In this document: positions 1 to 6,895 of the stretch, piece by piece
Position numbering within the stretch: position 1 is the stretch's first letter
Layout: each line of letters opens with the position of its first letter
From: Methylotenera sp.
GTDB taxonomy: Bacteria; Pseudomonadota; Gammaproteobacteria; Burkholderiales; Methylophilaceae
Direction: 5' to 3'
Assembly: GCA_027310735.1 (NCBI GenBank)
Contig: DAIDAH010000109.1
Coordinates: 1 to 9,233 of the forward strand
DNA length: 9,233 nt
Made by a program: the position numbers and the translations under genes
The notes under the pieces: model-generated
What the model saw: the letters and a program-made list of their open reading frames with translations, nothing else
Told to the model about the DNA's origin: nothing
The model's database searches: none

Positions 1-16
1 AATTCGATGAATACGT

Positions 17-32
17 TGGTATAATAGCGCGA
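17..32 (+). promoter_or_regulatory. Extended -10 promoter of the rimP-nusA-infB operon
   Basis: A perfect TATAAT at 20-25 is preceded by TG at 17-18, giving the extended -10 form TGnTATAAT. Transcription would start near A32. The -35 hexamer would fall at or before the window's first base and cannot be judged. The bases between the -10 and the predicted start read AGCGCG, a GC-rich discriminator typical of promoters inhibited by ppGpp and DksA. This is a sequence match only; the start site is inferred. Confidence 0.75.
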
Positions 33-120
33 TAATTTTCGATGGGCTTTGTGCCCATTTTTTGTTTCTGCGAGTTGCGTGCGTGTTTTGCACGTGGCTG
101 AGTTTAGAGGGGTAGGCACT
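32..120 (+). ncRNA. rimP 5' leader with hairpin and T-run (rimP-leader-like)
   Basis: About ten bases after the predicted start, ATGGGC (42-47) pairs with GCCCAT (53-58) around the loop TTTGT, and a run of six T follows (58-63). This has the form of a small intrinsic terminator or attenuator. A second weak hairpin can form with CGTGC (78-82) and GCACG (90-94). A short hairpin followed by T residues upstream of rimP is known in proteobacteria as the rimP-leader RNA motif; assigning this leader to it rests on position and form, not on a covariance search. The leader ends with the purine-rich ribosome binding site at 106-112. Confidence 0.6.
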
Positions 121-612
121 ATGCAAGATTTGCATACATTGATAGAAAAATCTGTGAGTCAACTCGGCTATGAGTTGGTTGATCTTGAAGTTTCTAACCG
201 TGGTAAGGTGTTGCGCGTGTTTATTGACAAGCAAAACCCTGTAGATGTAAAAGATAGTGTGAATATTGATGATTGCGTGCTGGTGAGCAATCAATTAGGT
301 AATTTGTTAGCTGTAGAGCATGAAATTGATTACGATCGTTTGGAGGTTTCATCTCCAGGTATGGATCGTGTGTTGAAAAAAGAAGCTGATTACGTGCGTT
401 TCATCGGTGAGCGTGCAACAGTTAAGTTGCGAGTGCCAGTGGTTGAATCGGTTGTCAATGCAAAAGGCGTGACCGAAGAAAAGACAAAAAAGAATTTTTT
501 AGGAATTTTACGTGGGTTAGAAGATGGTGTGCTAATGCTGGAATGTGATGGTGTGATTCATAATATTGCGTTGACTAATGTTGATAAGTCGCGCTTGAAC
601 CCAGTGTTCTAA
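121..612 (+). CDS. rimP: Ribosome maturation factor RimP
   Basis: The 163-residue product is RimP, a cytoplasmic assembly factor that binds the 30S precursor and helps form the central pseudoknot region of 16S rRNA. The family signature LEVSSPGMDRVL lies at residues 74-85, at the junction of the N-terminal alpha/beta domain (about 1-80) and the C-terminal SH3-like barrel. The C-terminus (about 148-163, ending SRLNPVF) also matches the family. The ATG at 121 is chosen because homologues begin close to this point and GAGGGG lies at 107-112; an upstream in-frame TTG at 49 would put the leader hairpin inside the gene. Compared with the roughly 150-residue E. coli protein as I remember it, there is an extra segment at about residues 107-121 in the C-terminal domain. 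It is the first gene of the operon, 62 bp before nusA. Confidence 0.95.
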   Translation: MQDLHTLIEKSVSQLGYELVDLEVSNRGKVLRVFIDKQNPVDVKDSVNIDDCVLVSNQLGNLLAVEHEIDYDRLEVSSPGMDRVLKKEADYVRFIGERATVKLRVPVVESVVNAKGVTEEKTKKNFLGILRGLEDGVLMLECDGVIHNIALTNVDKSRLNPVF

Positions 613-674
613 ACATCAGAGTTTTAAAACAAGTTTTTACAGATTAACCTGCAATTTATAGTCGGAGATAGATG

Positions 675-2141
675 ATGAGTCGTGAAATTTTATTATTGGT
701 AGATGCCTTAGCGCATGAAAAAAACGTGAGTAAAGAGGTTATCTTTACCGCACTTGAGCTCGCTTTAGCCTCAGCCACCAAGAAAAAACATCACGACGAC
801 GCAGATATTCGCGTTGCTATTCATCGTGAAACTGGTGAGTATGAAACATTTAGACGTTGGCAATATGTTGAATATGACTTGCTTGAGAATTCTGCTTATC
901 AAATTGATGAGGAAGATGAGCGTTCAAAAGGTTTGAATATTGGCGACTATTACGAAGAGCCATTAGAAAGCATTGAGTTTGGTCGTATTGGCGCTCAAGC
1001 TGCAAAACAAGTTATTTTGCAAAAAGTGCGTGAAGCTGAGCGCGATCAGATTCTAGAGGACTTTTTGGCGCGGGATGAAAAGTTAGTGACTGGTGTCATT
1101 AAGCGTATGGAAAAAGGCAATGCGATTATTGAAGTGGGGCGTATTGAGTCTTTATTGCCACGTGAGCAAATGATTCCAAAAGAGAACTTGCGTGTGGGTG
1201 ACCGTGTGCGTGCTTACCTTTCACGCATTGAGCGTGGTGGTCGTGGTCCACAATTGATTTTGTCCAGAATTATCCCCGACTTTTTAGTGCGCTTGTTTGA
1301 GTTAGAAGTTCCGGAAATCGAAGAGGGGTTGCTGGAAATTCGTGCTGCGGCGCGTGATCCGGGTTTGCGTTCTAAGATTGCAGTGAAAAGTAACGATCAA
1401 CGTATTGATCCAGTTGGTACTTGTGTTGGTATGCGCGGTTCACGTGTGCAAGCCGTAACTGGAGAGTTGGCTGGTGAGCGCGTGGATATTGTGTTGTGGA
1501 GCATCGAGCCCGCCCAGTTTGTAATTAATGCAATGTCACCAGCGGAAGTTTCAAGTATCGTGGTTGATGAAGATGCACACAGCATGGACGTAGTGGTTGA
1601 TGAAGAGCAGTTGGCACTTGCTATTGGCCGCAATGGTCAAAATGTACGCTTGGCTTCAGAGTTGACTGGTTGGACATTGAATATTTTAACCGTGGATGAA
1701 GCGAATAAGAAAACGCAAACCGAGCACGCAAGCGTTAGTCATCTGTTTATGGAAAAACTTGATGTCGATGAAGAAGTTGCGGAAATTCTAGTGCAAGAAG
1801 GCTTCAGCACATTAGAAGAAATCGCTTACGTGCCACTTGCAGAAATGAATGAAATCGATGCTTTTGATGAAGATACGATTGAAGAGTTGCGTAAGCGTGC
1901 GCGTGCTGCGTTGTTGACAGAGGCTATCGCTAAAGAAGAAAAAGTTGATGAAGCCGCTGAAGACTTGTTGACAATGGAAGGCATGGATGATGAAACTGCT
2001 CATTTATTGGCATCTAAAGGCGTTGCAACCATGGACGATCTAGCTGAACTTGCAGTTGATGAGTTGGTTGAGATGACGCGTATGGATATGGAGCGTGCGA
2101 AAACATTGATTATGACCGCGCGTGCACCTTGGTTTAAATAG
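675..2141 (+). CDS. nusA: Transcription termination/antitermination factor NusA
   Basis: NusA binds RNA polymerase and nascent RNA, promotes pausing and intrinsic termination, and takes part in rRNA antitermination. The 488-residue product has the full proteobacterial layout: an N-terminal polymerase-binding domain (about 1-130), an S1 domain (about 135-200), KH1 with GMRG (252-255), KH2 with GRNG (318-321), and two C-terminal acidic helix-hairpin-helix repeats (about 354-413 and 424-485) ending in APWFK. The acidic repeats contact the alpha subunit C-terminal domain and NusG-type partners in other bacteria. There are two consecutive ATG codons, at 672 and 675. GGAG at 664-667 lies 7 bp from the second but only 4 bp from the first, and homologues begin MSREIL, so 675 is preferred. 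No odd substitutions were noticed. Confidence 0.97.
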   Translation: MSREILLLVDALAHEKNVSKEVIFTALELALASATKKKHHDDADIRVAIHRETGEYETFRRWQYVEYDLLENSAYQIDEEDERSKGLNIGDYYEEPLESIEFGRIGAQAAKQVILQKVREAERDQILEDFLARDEKLVTGVIKRMEKGNAIIEVGRIESLLPREQMIPKENLRVGDRVRAYLSRIERGGRGPQLILSRIIPDFLVRLFELEVPEIEEGLLEIRAAARDPGLRSKIAVKSNDQRIDPVGTCVGMRGSRVQAVTGELAGERVDIVLWSIEPAQFVINAMSPAEVSSIVVDEDAHSMDVVVDEEQLALAIGRNGQNVRLASELTGWTLNILTVDEANKKTQTEHASVSHLFMEKLDVDEEVAEILVQEGFSTLEEIAYVPLAEMNEIDAFDEDTIEELRKRARAALLTEAIAKEEKVDEAAEDLLTMEGMDDETAHLLASKGVATMDDLAELAVDELVEMTRMDMERAKTLIMTARAPWFK

Positions 2142-2251
2142 GCAGTTTAAATAAACTGGGTTTAGAATTTAAACCTGAGAGTGAATTAACAGCAGTAATG
2201 AAGTAGTAACGCTAGGCAATAAAGCTTAGAAAAGAACACTGGAGTAACAAG
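2142..2251 (+). other. nusA-infB intergenic region with two adjacent inverted repeats
   Basis: CAGTTT (2143-2148) pairs with AAACTG (2153-2158) over a 4-base loop, and directly after it GGTTTA (2159-2164) pairs with TAAACC (2170-2175). A competing helix can form between GTTTAAAT (2145-2152) and ATTTAAAC (2167-2174), which would exclude both. No T-run follows, so this is not an intrinsic terminator. I found no convincing promoter here. GGAG at 2241-2244 serves infB. The helices are A/T-rich and may be weak; any function is inference. Confidence 0.4.
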
Positions 2252-4993
2252 ATGGCACAAACAACCGTAGAACAATTTGCAGGCGAATTAAAGCTACCTA
2301 CAGCATTGTTATTAGAGCAGCTGAAAAGTGCTGGCGTGCATAAATCGAACGCTGACGATCAGCTAAGTGAGAGTGATAAAACTGCATTGCTTGAACATTT
2401 GCGTAAAGAGCACGGCACGCTAGCGCCTAAAAATAAAATTACGTTGACACGCAAATCTAGCTCTGAAATCAAAAAAACTGATAACACGGGTAAAGCGCGT
2501 ACCATCCAAGTGGAGGTACGCAAAAAACGCGTGTTAGAGCGTATGGAAGATGCTGGTTCGGCCGAGGCAGAAGATGTTGCTGATGCAGTTCAAGAAGTCG
2601 TGGAAGTGGTTGCCGAGCAAACTCCGCCTATAGTTGAAATTCCTGAAGTGCCAGTTGCTGAAGTTGTCGTGGAGGAGCCTGTTGTTGAGTTGGTACTACC
2701 GGAAGCCGTTGCGGTGACACCAGAAGTCGTAGAGCCTGCTGTTGTAGTGGCGCCAGTTGCTGTTGAGATTGGCGCAGGTGAAGCTCCAGCAGCTAAGCAA
2801 ACAATCAGCCGTAAAGATTTATTAGGTGCGGATGAAATTGCATTGCGCGAGCGTGAGGCTAAGCGCCATGCGACTCTAGCTGCGATGCAAGCTGAAGACT
2901 TGCGTAAAAAACAAGAACTTGCACAACGTCGTTTAGATGAGGAAGCTAAAAAACTAGCGGATGCTGAGGCGGCAAAATTAAAAGCAGCAAAACTCTCTGA
3001 AGGTACATTGCACAAACCAGTTGCAAAAGAAGGTGTCGCTAAACCTGCTACAAAAGAAGCGAAAAAAGGTAAAGGCAATAACAAAGAGTGGACTGATGCT
3101 GAGAATAAAAAGCGTGGCTTAAAAACACGCGGTGACACTACAGCTGGAAAACCTGGCTGGCGTGCGCCTAAGGGCAAAAATAGATCTCATCAATCAGATG
3201 ATGATCAGCAGCATGCATTTAATGCACCTACTGAAGCGATTGTGTACGAAGTCTTGGTGCCAGAAACAATTACAGTAGCTGAGTTGGCACATAAGATGGC
3301 TGTTAAGTCAGGTGAAGTGATTAAAACGCTGATGGGCATGGGTATGATGGTAACCATTAACCAAGTATTAGATCAGGAAACCGCGATTATTATCGTGGAA
3401 GAAATGGGTCACAAAGCAGCAGCTGCTGCACCAAATGACCCAGATGCATTTATTGAAGAAGCTGAGCATGCTGCTGCGATCATGGAAACTCGTCCACCAG
3501 TTGTCACCGTGATGGGTCACGTTGACCATGGTAAAACATCGTTGCTTGACTATATTCGCCGTAGCCGTGTGGCGACAGGTGAGGCGGGCGGTATCACTCA
3601 GCATATTGGTGCTTACCACGTAGAAACCCCACGTGGCATGGTTACGTTCTTGGATACCCCGGGTCATGAGGCATTTACTGCGATGCGTGCGCGTGGTGCA
3701 AAAGCTACTGATATTGTGATTTTAGTTGTGTCTGCTGATGATGGCGTGATGCCACAAACGATTGAAGCTATTCACCATGCTAAAGCGGCAAATGTACCTC
3801 TAGTCGTTGCTATCAATAAGATTGATAAGCCTGATGCTGAGCCAGAGCGTGTGAAGATGGAGTTGGTAGCACAGGAAGTTGTGCCAGAAGACTTTGGTGG
3901 CGAGGTGATGTTTAGAGAAGTCTCCGCCCGAACAGGTCAAGGTATTGATGAGTTGCTAGAAGCGGTGCTTCTACAGGCTGAGGTGCTAGAACTGCAAGCA
4001 CCAAAGAATACACCAGCTAAAGGCTTAGTGATTGAAGGTCGCTTAGATAAAGGTCGTGGTCCGGTTGCTACTATTTTAGTCACATCTGGAACACTACGCC
4101 GTGGCGATATGGTTTTAGCTGGTACTACATTTGGTAAAGTGCGTGCCATGTTGGATGAGTCTGGTAAGGATATTCACGAAGCGGGTCCATCAATTCCAGT
4201 GGAAATCCAAGGTTTGTCTGATGTGCCAAGTGCTGGTGAAGAAATGATCGTCTTGAATGACGAGCGTAAGGCGCGTGAAATCGCGAATTTCCGTCAAGGT
4301 AAGTTCCGTGATGTAAAACTAGCCAAACAGCAAGCCGCCAAACTTGAAAACATGTTCGACCAGATGGGTGAAGGCGTAGCACAAACGTTAGGCCTGATCA
4401 TTAAATCTGACGTGCAAGGTTCGTACGAAGCGTTGGCAACAAGCTTGCAAAAACTGTCTACTAGTGAAGTTAAAGTGAATATTATTCATACGGGCGTTGG
4501 TGCAATTAGCGAATCAGATGTGAACTTGGCTTCAGCATCAAAAGCTGTATTGATTGGCTTTAACGTACGTGCAGATTCTGGTGCACGTAAATTGGTTGAT
4601 ACGTTAGGTGTGGATGTTCGTTACTACAATATTATTTACGAAGCTGTAGATGAGATCAAAGCTGCGCTGGGTGGTATGTTGGCGCCTGAGCAAAAAGAGC
4701 AAATGATTGGTACTGTCGAGATTCGTGAAGTATTCCGTATTTCTAAAGTTGGAGCGATTGCAGGTTGTTATGTACAAGACGGTATGATTAAACGTAACTC
4801 CAAAGTACGTGTCTTACGTAACAATGTGATTGTGCATACAGGCGAGTTGGACTCACTGAAACGCTTTAAAGATGACGTTAAAGAAGTGCGTAATAACTTT
4901 GAATGCGGTCTATCACTTAAAAACTACAATGATATTGAAATCGGTGACATTTTAGAAGTGTATGAGATGGTTGAAGTAGCAAGAACACTATAG
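2252..4993 (+). CDS. infB: Translation initiation factor IF-2
   Basis: IF2 is the GTPase that brings initiator fMet-tRNA to the 30S subunit and promotes subunit joining. The 913-residue product has an N-terminal IF2_N domain (1-55), a long linker rich in Val, Pro, Glu, Ala and Lys (about 105-320), and a second IF2_N-like domain (about 327-388). The G domain shows all five motifs: G1 GHVDHGKT (422-429), G2 Thr449 in GGITQHIG, G3 DTPGHE (468-473), G4 NKID (522-525) and G5 SAR (558-560). Beta-barrel domain II, domain III and the fMet-tRNA-binding C-terminal domain follow (about 590-913). The ATG at 2252 is placed 7 bp after GGAG (2241-2244). The linker runs from an acidic V/P/E-rich stretch (116-181) into a charged, probably helical stretch (197-250). 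I saw no internal start with a good ribosome binding site that would give the shorter IF2 form known in E. coli. Confidence 0.97.
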   Translation: MAQTTVEQFAGELKLPTALLLEQLKSAGVHKSNADDQLSESDKTALLEHLRKEHGTLAPKNKITLTRKSSSEIKKTDNTGKARTIQVEVRKKRVLERMEDAGSAEAEDVADAVQEVVEVVAEQTPPIVEIPEVPVAEVVVEEPVVELVLPEAVAVTPEVVEPAVVVAPVAVEIGAGEAPAAKQTISRKDLLGADEIALREREAKRHATLAAMQAEDLRKKQELAQRRLDEEAKKLADAEAAKLKAAKLSEGTLHKPVAKEGVAKPATKEAKKGKGNNKEWTDAENKKRGLKTRGDTTAGKPGWRAPKGKNRSHQSDDDQQHAFNAPTEAIVYEVLVPETITVAELAHKMAVKSGEVIKTLMGMGMMVTINQVLDQETAIIIVEEMGHKAAAAAPNDPDAFIEEAEHAAAIMETRPPVVTVMGHVDHGKTSLLDYIRRSRVATGEAGGITQHIGAYHVETPRGMVTFLDTPGHEAFTAMRARGAKATDIVILVVSADDGVMPQTIEAIHHAKAANVPLVVAINKIDKPDAEPERVKMELVAQEVVPEDFGGEVMFREVSARTGQGIDELLEAVLLQAEVLELQAPKNTPAKGLVIEGRLDKGRGPVATILVTSGTLRRGDMVLAGTTFGKVRAMLDESGKDIHEAGPSIPVEIQGLSDVPSAGEEMIVLNDERKAREIANFRQGKFRDVKLAKQQAAKLENMFDQMGEGVAQTLGLIIKSDVQGSYEALATSLQKLSTSEVKVNIIHTGVGAISESDVNLASASKAVLIGFNVRADSGARKLVDTLGVDVRYYNIIYEAVDEIKAALGGMLAPEQKEQMIGTVEIREVFRISKVGAIAGCYVQDGMIKRNSKVRVLRNNVIVHTGELDSLKRFKDDVKEVRNNFECGLSLKNYNDIEIGDILEVYEMVEVARTL

Positions 4994-5003
4994 GAGTTCT
5001 GCA

Positions 5004-5360
5004 ATGGCTAAAGAGTATTCAAGAAGCAATCGCGTTGCAGAGCAAATGCAGCGCGAGTTGGCTGATTTGCTACAGTTTGAAGTAAAAGATCCGCGCGTAG
5101 GCATGGTAACGATTACCGCTGTGGAAGTCACTGGTGATATGGCGCATGCCAAGATTTTCTACAGCGCGGCTAAAGCGAGTGATAGTCAGCAGGAGGGACT
5201 AGAAAAATCGGCAGGTTTTTTACGTACACAATTGGCTAAGCGCATGCTGCTCCGTACCGTTCCACAGCTACATTTTGTCTATGACGCATCGATTGATAAT
5301 GGCATGATGATGTCAAAATTAATTGATGCCGCTTTAGCTTCAAATCCAGACAAGTCATAA
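5004..5360 (+). CDS. rbfA: Ribosome-binding factor A
   Basis: RbfA is a small KH-type protein that binds the 30S precursor during late 16S rRNA maturation and is linked to cold adaptation. The 118-residue product begins MAKEYSRSNRVAEQMQREL and contains the family motif KDPRVG (28-33), the SAG helix kink near 69-71, and the C-terminal DASIDNG segment (94-100). It is slightly shorter than the E. coli protein (133), the difference lying at the C-terminal tail. The ribosome binding site AGGAG (4992-4996) overlaps the infB stop codon TAG (4991-4993), 7 bp before the ATG. This suggests translational coupling, so RbfA output should follow IF2 output. Confidence 0.95.
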   Translation: MAKEYSRSNRVAEQMQRELADLLQFEVKDPRVGMVTITAVEVTGDMAHAKIFYSAAKASDSQQEGLEKSAGFLRTQLAKRMLLRTVPQLHFVYDASIDNGMMMSKLIDAALASNPDKS

Positions 5361-5398
5361 GCATACAGTTTCAATATCTATTCGTAATAATCTGACCT

Positions 5399-6304
5399 TT
5401 GCAGTATAAAAGACCTAAAAAAAACATTAGTGGCGTGCTGTTGTTAGATAAGCCGCTGGGTTTCTCATCTAATCAAGCCTTGCAAAAAATAAAATGGCTA
5501 TTACAGGCGGCGAAGGCTGGGCATACCGGCACGTTGGATCCGTTGGCTACGGGTTTGCTACCACTTTGTTTTGGTGAGGCCACCAAATTTGCACATTATT
5601 TAACTGATGCAGATAAAACCTACATAGCAACAATCAAGTTAGGCATAACTACCAATACTGGTGACGCAGAGGGTACGGTGTTATCAAGCCAAGTGGTGAA
5701 TGTAACGCAACTGCAATTTGAACAAGCTTGCCAAAAGTTTGTGGGTGAAATCAGCCAAGTCCCCCCTATGTATTCGGCTTTAAAGCATGAAGGTAAAGCA
5801 TTATATGAATACGCGCGTGCAGGCGTTGAAATTGAACGTAAAGCACGAAACGTTACCATTCATAGTATTGAGCAAAATTCATTTGCATATGATGTGGCGA
5901 ATATTACCGTGACTTGCAGTAAAGGTACCTACATTCGCACTTTGGCTGAGGATATTGGTGCCTTGCTAGGCTGTGGTGCACATTTGATAGGGTTGCGTAG
6001 AACTGCAACGGCTGACTATTCAATCGCGGATGCTATTACCTTAGAGCAATTTGAATCGATGACTGTAGAACAGCGTGAGTTAGCCTTGTTGCCAGTAGAT
6101 AGTGCTATTCAGCATTTACCCGCTATCGTGCTAGATGCAGATAGTACTTATTATTTGCTGCAAGGTCAGTCCGTTTGGCGAAGTGGGGTGGCTCCACAAG
6201 GGTTGCTACGTTTATATAGTGAGCAAGATGATTTTCTAGGGTTAGGTGAGTTGCAAGATGATGGCAAAATTGCACCTAAAAGACTGATTGTAAAAAAAGA
6301 TTGA
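5399..6304 (+). CDS. truB: tRNA pseudouridine(55) synthase TruB
   Basis: TruB converts U55 in the T-loop of tRNAs to pseudouridine. The 301-residue product has GVLLLDKPLG (12-21), the catalytic loop GHTGTLDPLATG (41-52) with catalytic Asp47, the conserved Tyr75 in KTY, the motif SKGTYIRTLAEDIG (174-187) with Arg180, and GLRRT (198-202). A small C-terminal PUA-like domain follows (about 238-301). The only sensible start is TTG at 5399: an in-frame TGA at 5393-5395 blocks extension, and the next candidate, a GTG at V13, would remove the conserved KRPK region. No Shine-Dalgarno sequence is visible before the TTG (5361-5398), so translation should be weak or depend on coupling with rbfA, which ends 38 bp upstream. 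Confidence 0.95.
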   Translation: MQYKRPKKNISGVLLLDKPLGFSSNQALQKIKWLLQAAKAGHTGTLDPLATGLLPLCFGEATKFAHYLTDADKTYIATIKLGITTNTGDAEGTVLSSQVVNVTQLQFEQACQKFVGEISQVPPMYSALKHEGKALYEYARAGVEIERKARNVTIHSIEQNSFAYDVANITVTCSKGTYIRTLAEDIGALLGCGAHLIGLRRTATADYSIADAITLEQFESMTVEQRELALLPVDSAIQHLPAIVLDADSTYYLLQGQSVWRSGVAPQGLLRLYSEQDDFLGLGELQDDGKIAPKRLIVKKD

Positions 6305-6337
6305 TAAATCAATATTTAGTAGTTAAAATGCGCGGTT
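6301..6337 (+). promoter_or_regulatory. Internal promoter for rpsO
   Basis: TTGATA (6301-6306) and TAAAAT (6324-6329) are separated by 17 bp, each one mismatch from the sigma-70 consensus. The -35 element contains the truB stop codon (TGA 6302-6304). The bases after the -10, GCGCGG (6330-6335), form a GC-rich discriminator like that of the rimP promoter. Transcription would begin near 6336-6337 and leave a leader of about 85 nt before rpsO. In E. coli rpsO also has its own promoter at this point, which supports the call. Confidence 0.7.
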
Positions 6338-6421
6338 CATGCAAATGAATGTATTTGCGGCTAGAGATTTTATTGGGCTGCTTTTACATTGACGCAAAAC
6401 ATCTAAAGTTAGGATTAAGTT
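6337..6421 (+). promoter_or_regulatory. rpsO leader with competing hairpins, possible S15 autoregulatory site
   Basis: GCAAAT (6341-6346) pairs with ATTTGC (6353-6358) over a 6-base loop. The right arm can instead pair as TTTGCG (6354-6359) with CGCAAA (6393-6398), so the two helices exclude each other. The ribosome binding site AGGA (6411-6414) lies 7 bp before the ATG and 12 bp after the second helix. S15 represses its own translation through leader RNA structure in several bacteria, with a different fold in each group; that this leader does so is inference. Confidence 0.45.
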
Positions 6422-6691
6422 ATGGCAACAACTGCAGCAGACCGCGCCAAAATCGTTGGCGAATATCAACAAGCTAAAAATGACACTGGTAGTCCAGAAG
6501 TGCAAGTTGCACTTTTAACTAGCCGTATCAGCTACTTAACAGAGCATTTCAAAAGCAATAAAAAAGACCACCACTCACGCCGTGGTTTGTTAGCTATGGT
6601 AAGTCAACGTCGTAAATTGCTTGATTACCTTAAACGTAAAAATACTGAGCGTTATCAAACTTTGATTGCTCGCTTAGGTCTACGTAAGTAA
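6422..6691 (+). CDS. rpsO: 30S ribosomal protein S15
   Basis: S15 is a primary 16S rRNA-binding protein of the platform; it binds helices 20-22 and starts assembly of the S6/S18/S11/S21 group. The 89-residue product has exactly the usual length and is highly conserved, with DTGSPEVQVALLT (21-33), LTEHFK (39-44) and the rRNA-contacting KKDHHSRRGLL stretch (47-57), including His42, Asp49 and Ser52, the residues that recognise the rRNA in well-studied S15 proteins. The ATG follows AGGA with 7 bp spacing. The gene has its own candidate promoter and a terminator 63 bp after its stop, so it can form a short monocistronic mRNA as well as belong to the longer operon transcript. Confidence 0.98.
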   Translation: MATTAADRAKIVGEYQQAKNDTGSPEVQVALLTSRISYLTEHFKSNKKDHHSRRGLLAMVSQRRKLLDYLKRKNTERYQTLIARLGLRK

Positions 6692-6754
6692 TTGGTTGGA
6701 ACGTATTCATTCATACAACAATTCGTCGATTGACGTTTTGTTTGTGTGTGAAAT

Positions 6755-6797
6755 AAAAAGCCGATAACACTGCATGAGCCGTGTTATCGGCTTTTTT
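6755..6797 (+). terminator. Intrinsic terminator after rpsO (could act on both strands)
   Basis: GCCGATAACAC (6760-6770) pairs perfectly with GTGTTATCGGC (6781-6791) over a 10-base loop, followed by six T (6792-6797). An A-run (6755-6759) precedes the left arm, so the opposite strand also has a hairpin plus T-run. It separates rpsO from pnp. In E. coli the equivalent terminator is partly read through into pnp, and the same may hold here. Confidence 0.92.
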
Positions 6798-6826
6798 GTT
6801 GTAAAAGATTTATTAAGATCATTCAT

Positions 6827-6850
6827 TACAATGTTGCCATGAATTCATGG
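6827..6850 (+). promoter_or_regulatory. Candidate pnp promoter -10 and 14-bp palindrome
   Basis: TACAAT (6827-6832) is one base from the -10 consensus but has no good -35 at the right distance. The perfect palindrome CCATGAATTCATGG (6837-6850) follows at once and would cover the predicted start site, where an operator could lie. A second weak -10-like sequence is CATTAT (6884-6889). pnp needs a promoter here if the rpsO terminator is efficient, but the sequence does not single one out. The palindrome could also be chance. Confidence 0.3.
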
Positions 6851-6895
6851 GTTTGATTGTTAGTGACTAATGTTGAAATAAATCATTATTGTGCG

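Noticed and set aside
49..120. Upstream in-frame extension of rimP from a TTG at 49
   Set aside because: It would place the start inside the leader hairpin with no ribosome binding site, and the extra 24 residues do not look like RimP; ATG 121 fits the family.
672..674. First of two consecutive ATG codons as the nusA start
   Set aside because: Its spacing from GGAG is only 4 bp, and homologues begin MSREIL; the second ATG is better, though the first cannot be fully excluded.
2186..2214. TTAACA at 2186-2191 as a -35 element for an infB promoter
   Set aside because: No -10-like hexamer occurs at 16-18 bp spacing.
2590..3177. Long minus-strand open frame opposite infB (195 codons)
   Set aside because: It is a Ser/Thr/Ala-rich mirror of the repetitive IF2 linker codons, with no ribosome binding site or recognisable domain.
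3368..4382. Further minus-strand open frames opposite the IF2 G domain and domain II
   Set aside because: They lie opposite strongly conserved coding sequence and resemble no known protein; they are frame shadows.
6389..6417. TTGACG at 6389-6394 as a -35 element for rpsO
   Set aside because: The sequence 16-18 bp downstream (GGATTA region) is the ribosome binding site and does not resemble a -10.
6323..6505. Minus-strand open frame across the rpsO leader and start
   Set aside because: Its product is not recognisable, and it overlaps the rpsO promoter, leader and conserved coding region.
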